64,000 nucleotides of DNA, from the NCBI GenBank assembly GCA_005765155.1, contig VCCP01000007.1, positions 1,877,501 through 1,941,500 on the forward strand, read 5' to 3'. Positions 31,919 to 43,143 of the stretch are shown here, piece after piece; position 1 is the stretch's first letter, and each line of letters begins with the position of its first letter. This DNA comes from Zelopaecilomyces penicillatus (lineage: Eukaryota > Ascomycota > Sordariomycetes > Hypocreales > Pseudodiploosporaceae). Under the pieces are notes generated by a model, which ran no database searches, was not told the origin of the DNA, and saw only the letters and a list, made by a program, of their open reading frames with translations. Position numbers and translations under genes: made by a program.

Positions 31919-34900
31919 ATGAAGTTCCTCACCGTCGCCGCCCTCGTGGGCTCGGCAATGGCGGCCCCGACCAAAGGTGGTCATGGGGGACATCAGGATA
32001 TCTGTCCTGGTAGCGTCTACACCAACCCTCAGTGCTGCGACGTCGACATCTACAGTGTCGCCGGCCTCAACTGCAAGGCGCCATCCAAGGTCCCATCCAA
32101 CTGCGGCTCCTTCAAGGACATCTGCGCCAAAGACGGAAAGAAGGCCAAGTGCTGCCTGATTCCCGCTGCTGGACAGGCCGTGGTTTGTGTTGAGCCCGGC
32201 ACCGGCAACCCCCCGACAGGCCCGCCAACCAACCCGCCTACGAACCCGCCGACCAACCCTCCCACAAACCCGCCTACCAACCCGCCTACGAACCCCCCCA
32301 CGAATCCCCCGACGAACCCTCCCACCAACCCGCCAACCAACCCTCCCGGTGGTGGTAACTCGGAGTACTGCCCCAACGGCCTTTTCTCAAACCCCCAATG
32401 TTGCGACGTGGACATCCTCGGCGCTGCTGCTCTGAACTGCAAGGCCCCTAGCGAGAAGCCCACCAAGAGCAAGACTCTCCAGCAGATCTGTGCCAAGGAT
32501 GGAAAGAAGGCCCAGTGCTGTGTTCTTCCCGTTGCCGGTCAAGCTGTTCTCTGCACCAAGCCTCCCGGTGGCTCTGCCGACCCCCCAACTCTGCCTCCTG
32601 GTCCCGATGCTCCTACGACTCCCCCCACCACTCCTCCCACGACTCCTCCTACTGGCCCCCCCACCGGTCCTCCTACCGGTGGTGATGCTTGCCCCAAGGG
32701 ATTGTACTCAAACGCCCAGTGTTGCGACGTTGATATTCTGGGTGTTGCCAATCTCAACTGCAAGGTGCCCAGTGAGAAGCCCTCTGCCACCAACAGCCTG
32801 CAGAAGATTTGTGCCAAGAGCGGAAAGAAGGCTAAGTGCTGTGTTCTTCCTGTGGCTGGTCAGGCTGTTTTGTGCCAGGATGCTCCTACGACTCCTCCCA
32901 CAAACCCTCCTACCAACCCTCCCACGAACCCGCCAACCAACCCTCCCACAAATCCTCCTACCAACCCGCCTACAAACCCGCCTACAAACCCTCCCACTGG
33001 TCCCCCCACCGGTGGAGACGTTTGCCCCAAGGGCTTGTATTCCAACGCTCAGTGCTGCGATGTTGACATCCTCGGTGTTGCTAACTTGAACTGCAAGGTT
33101 CCTGCTACCAAGCCTTCCGCTGGAAACAGCTTCGAACAGATCTGTGCCAAGGAGGGCAAGAAGGCCAAGTGCTGTGTTCTTCCTGTTGCAGGCCAAGCCG
33201 TTCTTTGCCAGGATGCTCCTACCACTCCCCCAACTGGTCCTCCTACTGGCCCACCAACAGGACCTCCCACCGGTCCCCCAACTGGTCCCCCAACTGGTCC
33301 CCCTACCGGCCCGCCAACTGGTCCCCCTACCGGCCCGCCAACTGGTCCCCCTACTGGCCCACCCACTGGTCCTCCTACCGGCGGTGACATCTGCCCCACG
33401 GGTCTCTACTCCAACGCTCAATGTTGCGATGTTGATATCCTTGGTGTTGCCAATCTGAACTGCAAGGTCCCAACCACCAAGCCCTCTGCCGGCAATACTT
33501 TCCAGCAGATCTGTGCTAAGGAAGGTAAGAAGGCTAAGTGCTGTGTTCTTCCTGTTGCAGGCCAAGCTGTTCTCTGCCAGGACGCTCCTACCACCCCTCC
33601 TACCGGTCCTCCTACTGGTCCTCCCACTGGCCCACCAACCGGTCCTCCTACCGGTCCTCCTACAGGCGGTGATGATTCGTGCCCCAAGGGTCTCTACTCA
33701 AATGCCCAGTGCTGCGATGTTGATATCCTTGGCGTTGCGAACCTGAACTGCAAGGTCCCAACCACCAAGCCCTCTGCCGGAAATACCTTCCAACAGATCT
33801 GTGCTAAGGAGGGCAAGAAGGCCAAGTGCTGTGTTCTTCCTGTTGCAGGCCAAGCTGTTCTCTGCCAGGACGCTCCTACCACTCCCCCAACTGGACCTCC
33901 TACTGGCCCACCTACCGGTCCTCCTACCACTCCCCCAACTGGACCTCCTACTGGCCCACCTACCGGTCCCCCTACCGGCCCGCCAACTGGACCTCCTACT
34001 GGCCCACCCACTGGTCCTCCTACCGGCGGTGACATCTGCCCCACGGGTCTCTACTCCAATGCTCAATGTTGCGATGTTGATATCCTTGGTGTTGCCAATC
34101 TGAACTGCAAGGTCCCAACCACCAAGCCCTCTGCCGGCAATACTTTCCAGCAGATCTGTGCTAAGGAAGGCAAGAAGGCCAAGTGCTGCGTTCTCCCAGT
34201 TGTCGGTCAGGCCGTTCTCTGCCAGGATGCTCCCACTACTCCTCCTACCGGTCCCCCGACTGGCCCTCCTACTGGCCCACCCACTGGACCTCCTACCGGT
34301 CCTCCTACCGGCGGTGATGTCTGCCCCAAGGGTCTCTACTCCAACGCTCAGTGCTGTGATGTCGATATCCTCGGTGTTGCCAATTTGAACTGCAAGGTCC
34401 CAACCACCAAGCCCTCTGCTGGTAATACTTTCCAGCAGATTTGTGCTAAGGAGGGCAAGAAGGCTAAGTGCTGTGTTCTCCCAGTTGCTGGTCAGGCTGT
34501 TCTCTGTCAGGATGCCCCAACTGGTCCTCCTACTGGCCCACCAACAGAACCTCCCACCGGTCCTCCAACTGGTCCCCCAACTGGGCCTCCTACCGGTCCT
34601 CCAACTGGTCCTCCCACTGGCGACGTGTGCCCGAAGGGTCTTTTCTCCAACGCTCAGTGCTGTGATGTTGATATCTTGGGAGTTGCCAACTTGAACTGCA
34701 AGGTTCCTTCCATCAAGCCCTCTGCCGGAAACAGCTTTCAACAGATCTGTGCTAAGGAAGGTAAGAAGGCTAAGTGCTGTGTTCTTCCTGTTGCAGGCCA
34801 AGCTGTTCTCTGTCAGGATGCCCCAACCGGCCCTCCTACCGGCCCCCCCACTGGACCTCCCACTGGTCCCCCCACTGGTCCTCCCACTGGACCCCCCACT

Positions 34901-35514
34901 GGTCCCCCTACTGGTCCCCCTGGCGGCGAGGTTTGCCCCAAGGGTCTTTTCTCCAATGCTCAGTGTTGCGATGTTGATATCCTTGGCGTTGCCAACCTGA
35001 ACTGCAAGGTGCCCAGCGAGAAGCCTACTGCCGGTAACAGCCTGCAGAAGATCTGTGCTAAGGCTGGAAAGAAGGCCAAGTGCTGTGTTCTGCCTGTTGC
35101 CGGCCAGGCTGTCCTCTGTCAGGATGCTCCTACCGGTCCTCCCACTGGCCCACCAACTGGTCCTCCCACTGGCCCACCAACTGGTCCTCCTACCGGCCCC
35201 CCCACCGAGCCTCCAGTGTACCCTCCTCCTTACAACCCACCTAAGCCTGGTCTGTGTCCTCCTGGACACTTCTCCAACCCTCAGTGCTGCGACGTTGAGG
35301 ATTACGGCAACTCAGTCACAAACTGCGAGGATCGTAAGTACTCCTGATACACCCATCATTCTTGGTACAATATACTAACAAACTCGCAGCCTCCAAGACC
35401 CCTCGCAACTGCCAGGTTTTCCATCGAGTCTGCCGCAAGGCAGGTAAGAAGGCCAAGTGCTGCACAATTGCAGCCCCTGGTAAGCCTGCTCTCTGCACTG
35501 AGCCCCTGTACTAA
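31919..35514 (+). CDS. Secreted polyhydrophobin with eleven class II hydrophobin domains
   Basis: Exons 31919-35333 and 35390-35514 give 1179 residues. A signal peptide (MKFLTVAALVGSAMAAP) is followed by eleven copies of the exact class II pattern C-x9-CC-x11-C-x16-C-x8-CC-x10-C. The first Cys of each is at about residues 29, 151, 258, 369, 492, 588, 707, 802, 904, 1006 and 1113. Each domain spans 62 residues. Linkers of 33-61 residues are PTNP repeats early (after domains 1 and 3) and PTGP repeats later. The last domain is completed only after splicing a 56-nt intron inside it. Class II hydrophobins are amphipathic and assemble at air-water or wall surfaces. A known multi-domain precedent is the five-domain CPPH1 of Claviceps purpurea. 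Domains 1 and 11 carry a ninth Cys at the same site. The product could act as one giant surface protein or be cut into units; there is no obvious dibasic cleavage site between domains. Confidence 0.95.
32003..35268 (+). repeat. Tandem array of hydrophobin-domain and Pro-Thr linker units
   Basis: Eleven units with a 95-123 codon period. Central domains 3-10 are nearly identical in protein and often in DNA (for example 33392 onward against 34037 onward: a single difference over about 140 bases). Linkers vary in the number of 9-base PTN/PTG-P units, as expected from slippage and unequal exchange. Confidence 0.9.
35334..35389 (+). other. 56-nt intron in the last hydrophobin domain
   Basis: GTAAGT donor, atactaacaaac branch site and CTCGCAG acceptor. 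Splicing restores the 16-residue spacing between the fourth and fifth pattern cysteines of domain 11. Confidence 0.9.
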
Positions 35515-38500
35515 GTGGTCGGAAAGAGACTTGGTTTAATGGGATTATGTGGATGAGATAGAAGGAAGTGGTGGAATGTAAAATAGTGATGGGTGCAATC
35601 TGCACAGCGGTGATGACCAGTCGGAGGTTGTACTACTACCAATGCAGCAGTATATATTAAACTGTCCTAGCATTGTATGTTGGATACAACTTCTGGCATA
35701 CAACTTAATACAATTTCCTTTCGCTTGGTAGTAAACAGTGTTCCTCTCTCAAACGTGAACTGACATTGCCAGCATATGTCTCTTTTCGCCTAACAAGTCT
35801 AAACTGAATACCTTCTCTGTCCCCTTTACACTGTCTTGTGTGATATAAGGTTCACATATGAATATATCACATGACTCTATAGTTATAGTAACACTATAAC
35901 AGATACGGATTAGCATAATTCGATTCAGTGTTTTTACATTTGCTGGTTAGGCTACATCTGCTGATACTAACCTCTATCCATAGATTAATCCAACAAGGCC
36001 TATTACCTTATTTCCGTCAAATAAGCTGTTGACACGCACCCACTCCCTGGTGGAATCGTGGAGTATATTTGGCTTGCTTATTGAAGTGAAACTGGGGGTT
36101 AAAGTATGGGATGGAATGGAAATTGTAGGAACAAAGGAATTTGGCCACTCAAACTGGATCGTTGGTGGTCGGTACTGGGCGTTGTGAGCGTTATAATGTT
36201 ATAGTTGAATGGATGAAGTTTACTATTATATCGTTGTAATTTAACTGGAGTTGGGGAAGAGATCAGAGGATTGTATGGCTCTGATATCTTGAGCCAGTAA
36301 TAAATGATGGCTGTACAATCATGCTATCTTGCTTACCTTGTATGATCATGACATATCTCTTCCTAGAATATTGCCGCCACTCGCGGGGTTGTTAGCAAGC
36401 AGTTATAAGATGTGATGAGATGTAATAAGCCCAGCAAGGCGTCTTGCTTAGATCCGTTATCAATAGGATCAGTAAGACCAGATGATGAAGCAATGAGTCT
36501 GATCATTTTTTAATTCTATATATTATTGTTTTTGATGGCCTTCTGCGTTATGTTGTCGCTATTAGCGTGTATCCTTCTTCATTCTTTATTGTTCCATCTA
36601 GAGCTTCCATCGACCAACTCGTGTCTTGAGTGATCTCCGAGCCCAAGGTCAGCTCCGAAACTCTCTCAGTTTCCAAGGGGCACAGACATCTTCGGTTGTT
36701 TCAAAAGCAGTGAGTAGATCAGTGGCCAGATAATAAGTCCTCAAATGTCTATATAATATTATATATAGTTGTATTTGACTCTGGAAAAAAAAATTAGTCT
36801 AGCTCCTTATTTTCTTATCTGTAGTAGTATTTATACCACTCTGGTTTTTGACTGTTTTATGTGCTTTTATAGAGCCTTAGTTATATCAGCGGTAATTATA
36901 TATCAGGTCTCCGACCAACCTTTCTTGATATCTTTTAGATATGCCTTTTACAATTAGCAATATTAAGAACCTCAAATCTTTGGCTCTCAGTAGCTAGACA
37001 GCTCTTTGGCCTGCAGTGGTACGTTGGCCTTGTGTGGCCGGCGCCTTTAACCATAGCTGGTGTCTTGATCCTAGTCGGCGGCTTCAGTTTGGTCGGCGCC
37101 ATCGCTCTGGGGACTTGCGGTCGTGGTAAAAGCTCCGGGCCGGTTTGACCTTACGCCAATGGACTGACATTGATCAGTCATTTTGTTCTTGGCGATCTGA
37201 CGAGGCGACAATCATTCGGACCGTTGATGCTTAGATCGAGGTGTCTTTTCTCGCTATGGTAAATAGTATTCTTATTAAGTATTCATTATTCCATCAGCAA
37301 CATCGTTGCCTCACCATGTTATATGTCTCTGCCTGGAGATATGTACCAGGTATATTAGGTCTTATTAATCCGGTGCTCTTTGTACTATTTCACTGTACTG
37401 AGCACCTAGACTGTCTAGATAAAGCAGGTAGCTTGGCAGATACAAGTACACGGATGGAGACAAGCTTGCCTAATGTGAGGATCTTGATGACATACCAAGA
37501 TTGCTGAAGTAGCCAAGCAAATCCTGATTCCCAAGCTAGTTTTCAAAAAAGCATTTCAATTATCCTACCATCACAGAGAACTGAGTGATCACAGTGGCTA
37601 TTCTAATCATTGAAGGATATGTGGATAATCTGGGTTGTATTGAAGGCTATGCAGATTCTCAAATCTCGACTAGGTACCTGATGAATAGACTGCTGGTCTG
37701 TGCTAAACTGGGCTTATATTATAATATGGACAAGAGCAGTTGAAGAATCACATCAAGGTAGAGCTTTGTAACACGATAGTGATCCCAAATCAACATGGCC
37801 TTGTACGGCTGAGTAGCTTGACCAAACCTTCCTGCAGAAGCAAGTAGCGGTATGTGGCGGAAGATACCTTGCCACGATGGAATTCGGATTACCGATATCC
37901 TGGCTGGAGGCGAAGACCAACGGAGCGGCCAGCTACAGCATTGGCTAGTCAAGTGGTTAAATCCCAAGAAACAGGCTGTTCAGTATGGTTAAGAGAAGTC
38001 ATGCCTATGAGGCAGGCCACTTGCTAACCGGAAGCCAAGTCAGTAGGTTGCTAAAACCAAGGAGCCTGCCCAAGGTCAGGCTATTACTGCAGAGTATGAT
38101 GACCTCTGGTAAGTTACAGACGCGTCAGGCATATGCTGGTCAAATAGCTCAAGTTTATATTTATATAGGATCAGGCTATACATCTCGCAGCATATATATC
38201 GCTTACTTAGACTGGTGATATCTGTAGTTCTATTTTTCGGGTATATAGAAGCTGATATCTAAGCCGGTGTAGGACATCAAAAGGAACCGAGCGCTGATCA
38301 GTTGGCAGGATATCTATAGATGCTTGATATAGCTTGGATCGATGTTTAAGGTAAAGAAGCTGTTAGGAGAAGATGTATATAATATTAGAGGATATAGATT
38401 CTAACTTCTATTAATAAAACTGCGATCAGTGAGACTGGAAGAAAAAAGAAAACAAAAAGAAAACAGATTTTTATATGGCAGCGACCAATATCATTTATAT

Positions 38501-41095
38501 CAGACTCAGTCAAGCACCTTTACCTCAAGAATCCCAGTACAAGAAAAGTGTTGAGCGATGATAAATAAATTATCTTGTGCGCTGAGCCTGTTGACTGAAT
38601 ATCCGGCCCTGCGCGACTGTATTATAATTATTTAGAGATGCTCCCACCTTTATATCTTCTCATGTTCTAGATAATGGTAGTGCAATAGATGTTTTGAGAG
38701 ATGGACGGCTGATGTATTGCTGTTTGCGAAATCTAACCTGTGTTAGATGATGATGCCGCTGTTTATATCAAGCTGATCTATAGCTAGGGCGTGTTGGATC
38801 ATTGCTATAAGTGCTACTTAATCTGGAGGTCATACATTGTTATCAGTTGCTTTCTGTCTTTTGATGTATATGTTGATTTACTTCTCTGCCAGTGAAGTCT
38901 TACTATAAGTGATCCATTTTATATGGCTGTAGAAGGAATGCTGAATCGTTCCTATCTGTTTAATGACATGGGAGGTTATATCACCAAGTCTCTCCGGCCG
39001 ATCTGTTTGGGGAATCCATTACGGCCTGCTATATTTGTGTGGAGCTGGATCAACATCTTCACATCTCTGGCGATCTGTCTGTAATGAGTTGCTTGGTGTG
39101 TTACCCTGGCAGTGCTCCGTCTAGTATCATACTAGATCGTACAACTTGTGTTCGTTGCTGACACTGGGATGGAGAATTACACAGGTCAAGCTCCTGTATT
39201 AAATATTTTTCTGTGTATTAATTCTTTTCCTTTGTTTTATTACTCTGGGTACAGCACAAGCACCGAGCACAATACAAAGATATATCAAGTTACCTAGCTT
39301 GGCCTTCAAAATCCAGGTGCCCGGTGTATCTAAAGGCCGTATAGTACAGTGGATGAATAAGGTCAATCATGGCCGGCATCTTTCGCTCGGCATAGACAGA
39401 TGCTATAACGACGTAATAGCGCTGATATTAGAATAAGGATTGCTCTAATAAACAAGCTATTTATAATAGTGAGAAAAAGATCTCTGTATATCAGGATTAT
39501 CAGTCTGGAGAAAGCTTGACTCATCAGAGTGCTATAGCCTGTATGATTAAAGAATGTTAATCTATCAGCTAGAGGCCCAGACGGCCCAGAGCTCCCTCTG
39601 AAACTAGTGGTCTGAGAGGCGCTTGTCGGTCGGTCAAGGCATAAGCTATATCTCTGCGCCGGCCAAAACTAAGAGACTATCTATATAGTCAGGGCGCCGG
39701 CCGAAGATCCGATCATCACTAAAGGTGCTAACTGCGCAAGACCAAGTTAACACCTCTGACCAAAAAGCCAAAACGCCGCTGGAAAGCTAGTTAACTACAA
39801 AGACTCAGGAGGTCAAGGGGCTTAATACCATTGGTATGAAAAGAGACATCGACAAGATATCAACAAGGACTATTTTATAGCTAGATACCTCGGCTGGCTA
39901 CAGCTATAAATAAAAGCAAATCTGTAAAAAGACTGGAGAATCTGGCTAAAGGAATTGTGCTGGAAATACTGATCCAACTAGATGTATGAGAAGCTAGTAA
40001 AATACTATTTAACAGTTAATATAAGTCAGATATAGCTATCTGTGTGAATAGATATTTATTAAATAAATCGGCTAGTGTATAAAAAGACCAGTGCTCTCTG
40101 AATGCTAGTAAAGTTTGGCTCTATAGGCCTTAGATGAAGAATCAGGTCGAAGGTTATAACCAGAGCCCAGCAGGTCACAGGGTTGATAAAGCATGCCAGA
40201 CGGGTTGAAGGTTTGCTGTTAGATAGAGAAGATTAGAAAATGAAAGTAGCAAGAGACCTTTTAAGCTATTAGTGGTATAAGCATAAAGATGATAGAGAGG
40301 TTTAATTTTAAGGGCGATGATAAAAATGAGCTGTGATTTGTATCGAAATCAGTATATAATAACTCCTCTCTCAATCAAACACTGGAATCCTCTGGATTTA
40401 ATACATAAACTAGATGCTCTGCCATGGTAAATGAACCTCTTTGCACACTATAACTGCTATCCAACACCACGAGTTACAACAAAACATAATGCAAAATACC
40501 CTGCACTCTATTTAAGGTAAAGCCCAGCTGCAAAACTTACCTGCAGACAAAGTTGGCCAAGTAATCTAATCTCAAGAAATAAGCTAATTAAACATATTCC
40601 AGAAGAGTCAAATCTACTAGGTAGACTACTGCTCAGCCAAAAGCACTGCTTGTGAGTCGCCTATACCAAGTAGTCTGGTTAAAGTATGCAGAGTGTCTCT
40701 TAAATGATTATGATAAGGACTTGCTCTGGGGTTTAATGAGCTAGTCTATATTAGTGGACAGCATCCAAATCTGATGAAGCAAGAACAGAGATGTTTAATA
40801 CAAAGATGAGTTGGCGAGGATTGAGGGGTGATTATAGTTGTATTCTGGATATAATGCCTTTTCAGTCTATGTGAGAAACTACACCCTATATCCATCGTTA
40901 TCTGATTCCTCTCAGCTAATCACACAGCTGCTACGGGTTCTCATTGCCCTTGATTATCGAGGTATCCCAGTATCCTAATATTTCCTTAAGCCATGTTATA
41001 AATTCCTCGAGACTTTTGTAAATAGTTAAAACAATTGGGGATGCGAGTCCAGCTCATTATTATCATCAGCAGTCAACCCTGCCACTCACTCCATC
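35515..41095. other. AT/TpA-rich repeat-decay region without genes
   Basis: Over 5 kb without a credible gene. Composition shifts to AT-rich with very frequent TpA words (tatata, ctatag, ttatat), and stop codons are dense in all frames. A reverse-transcriptase-like relic lies at about 37.6-37.75 kb. Short GC-rich islands (37030-37145, 39640-39740) interrupt it. The picture fits transposon DNA mutated by repeat-induced point mutation. I did not compute RIP indices. Confidence 0.6.
37240..38220 (+). mobile_element. Decayed LINE-like retrotransposon fragment
   Basis: Conceptual translation near 37615-37745 gives a run with YVDN followed some 40 residues later by NMDKS and then a stop. This resembles the reverse-transcriptase YVDD catalytic box and the downstream D-K-S/T-E-L-I-H-F block of Tad-type fungal LINEs. 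Frames are broken by many stops. The borders are approximate; the flanking frames on both strands look like decayed coding sequence. Confidence 0.4.
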
Positions 41096-43143
41096 TTAAA
41101 CCACAAGAACATATGGACGATCAAAACATTCATCCCAGCTGCTCTTGCCAGAGTCCCAGAATCTCTGCAACACCTCAAACGCTACAAGAGGCATCATTCC
41201 CACGAATGGCTCTTTTGCGGCTTCTCTCAGGTAGCGTTTTACTAGGGCGCGTTGTGCCGGCGTTCCTTTTGTAGCGGCCACGCCAGCGACGCTGAGGGGC
41301 CAGAGGAGAGCGCTGACTGGGACGGATGACTCAAAGGCAACGCTGAGAAGATGGAATATGAGCTCGTGATAGAGGGGGTGGAGTTTTTCACAGGGTGTGC
41401 TGATGTGGGCAGAGGATTCGGATGTGCAGGGGAGAGACAGTATTGCGTAGAGGGCGATGGAGGCTTGGAAGACTCGGGCGATGAGGAAGAAGAGGTTTGG
41501 GTTCGGGCGATCCGCTGATGATACCCAGTCATCTGGGGAAAATGAGTCGATGTGTCGTAGGATATCGCATGTGGTGGTTGTGTTGGCGCTAGGTTGAACA
41601 GCTAGGTCCACGACCGACGAGGGGGTAGGGCGAGGGGGATATGGGTATTCTGTGGGGGAGGCGGCAGCGGCAGGGATGTTGTTCATGTATGTTTGTAACC
41701 GGAGTCTGTTGATGCGTACAATATCGAGGAAGAGGTAGATGGGGCATGGGAATGGTTGGTAGTAGTGGATGGTATAGAGATGGTGCAGATCAAGTATGTT
41801 GAACTGGGACACTTGGGTGATTTGCTCGCTCTGGGGACTGGTGGAATTGAGGAGGGTGGTGTCGCTAATGGTAGAACGAGGTTGACGTAGGATTAGCTTT
41901 TAAGTGGAATTAAGGACGGGAGGGATGGAGTCTTACACTATGAAGCTGAGGAGAGCGTAGGTAGAGGCACGAGGGGATGCCATGACTTTGCGAAGGCCTC
42001 CGCATTGATTGATGATGGATAGAAACCCGTCAATATGAGGCCGCCAAGAAGATGAACTTGGGAGAAGAAGCTGTGGCAGAGTCAATCATGGTGAGCCCAA
42101 CATGCAGTATCACAACGATCAAGTCTTCAAGAGGGACAAAGCAAAGACCAACTAACCTCGCAAACGATAATCTGGTGCACACTTGAAAACAGCACCTCGA
42201 GGTGCTGACACCCCTCATTAATCTCCTCATTCAACGTGCGCAGCGCGAGCCCCACATAGCGATAGAAGCTGGACGAGAGCGCAACAGCCTCGTTGTAGCG
42301 AGAGGTGGCTGGGTCGATGCCGAGCCCTCGCGTGCGGGATAAGTGAGAAAGGCGGAGGCCGAGAGAGATGGAGACCATGGAGTAGTGCCATGAGGGCGAG
42401 AGGCCGTGGAGGACGGTGGAGGTGATGAGAGTGATGTTTTTGCTGGAGCGGAGTTTGTTGGAGGCGAGGTGGGGGATGAATTGGGTGTTGTCTATGGGGG
42501 AAGGGGGGAGGGTGGTAAGTCAGGGGTGTGTTCCTTGGGTGATGGGGAATGAGAGTGAATTGGATAGGATATGATGGATAGGATGGATGATGGACTTACA
42601 AAACTGGAAAGCTTCTACGATATCCCACTCCTGAGGTCGTAGATCCATGGGCATGGCATTGGAATGCCGCTCCCAGACGTTGTTGATCCATGACTGCCTC
42701 CGGATAGCAACAGCAAGACTAGGATCCTCTTCCTCCTCACGATAAGCCCTGTTCCCTGTCGAATACGTCCTCCCTGCTGCCACTGCTGCTGCTGCTGCTG
42801 CCGCCACTACCGCTCCACCACCAACGACAACGACACTACCCTTGCCGCCCCCAGCAGGAGCAGACTGCTTAGACACACGAGCCGACCGGTTTGCCGCCGC
42901 CGCAGACCGAGACTTGGCCGGGGCCGCCGCCGGAGTCGGCACAGCGGAGATGGTCCTCGAGTTCCGGCCACGGGCTACCTTGCCGGGCGCCAGCCACGTC
43001 AGCGGGCGCCGGTCACCGTAGCCGGGACAGACCAGACCGGCGGTGTGGCAGCTTTTGCAGACGGGCTGGGTGCCGTCGCATGCTGATTGGCGGCGCAGGC
43101 ACTCCCAGCACTGGGGTGGTTGTTTCTTGTTTGGCGGTGGCAT
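41096..43143 (-). CDS. Zn2Cys6 transcription factor with fungal-specific regulatory domain
   Basis: Minus strand, four exons: 43143-42600, 42491-42157, 42070-41937 and 41864-41096, giving 593 residues. Donors are GTAAGT, GTTAGT and GTAAGA, and all junctions keep frame. The DNA-binding binuclear cluster is at residues 12-39 (Cys 12, 15, 22, 29, 32, 39; C-x2-C-x6-C-x6-C-x2-C-x6-C). A basic, Ala-rich linker with a polyalanine run at about 122-140 follows, then a region beginning WINNVWERHSNAMPMDLRPQEW that resembles the fungal-specific TF domain of the Fungal_trans_2 class. Hydrophobic helices (FIPHLASNKLRSS, SLGLRLSHLSRTR) continue to the C-terminus. Members bind CGG-type sites in the nucleus and often regulate nearby metabolic genes, but no such cluster is adjacent. 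The chosen start MPPPNKK is 13 codons inside an earlier possible ATG at 43182. Confidence 0.87.

Noticed and set aside
33698..35269. Long minus-strand open frame (523 codons) and several others antisense to the hydrophobin
   Set aside because: They follow the repeat periodicity of the hydrophobin gene and arise because its codon bias leaves the opposite frames open.
37030..39745. GC-rich ggccggcgcc motifs in opposite orientation as transposon ends
   Set aside because: Only about 10 bases match clearly, too few to call terminal repeats.
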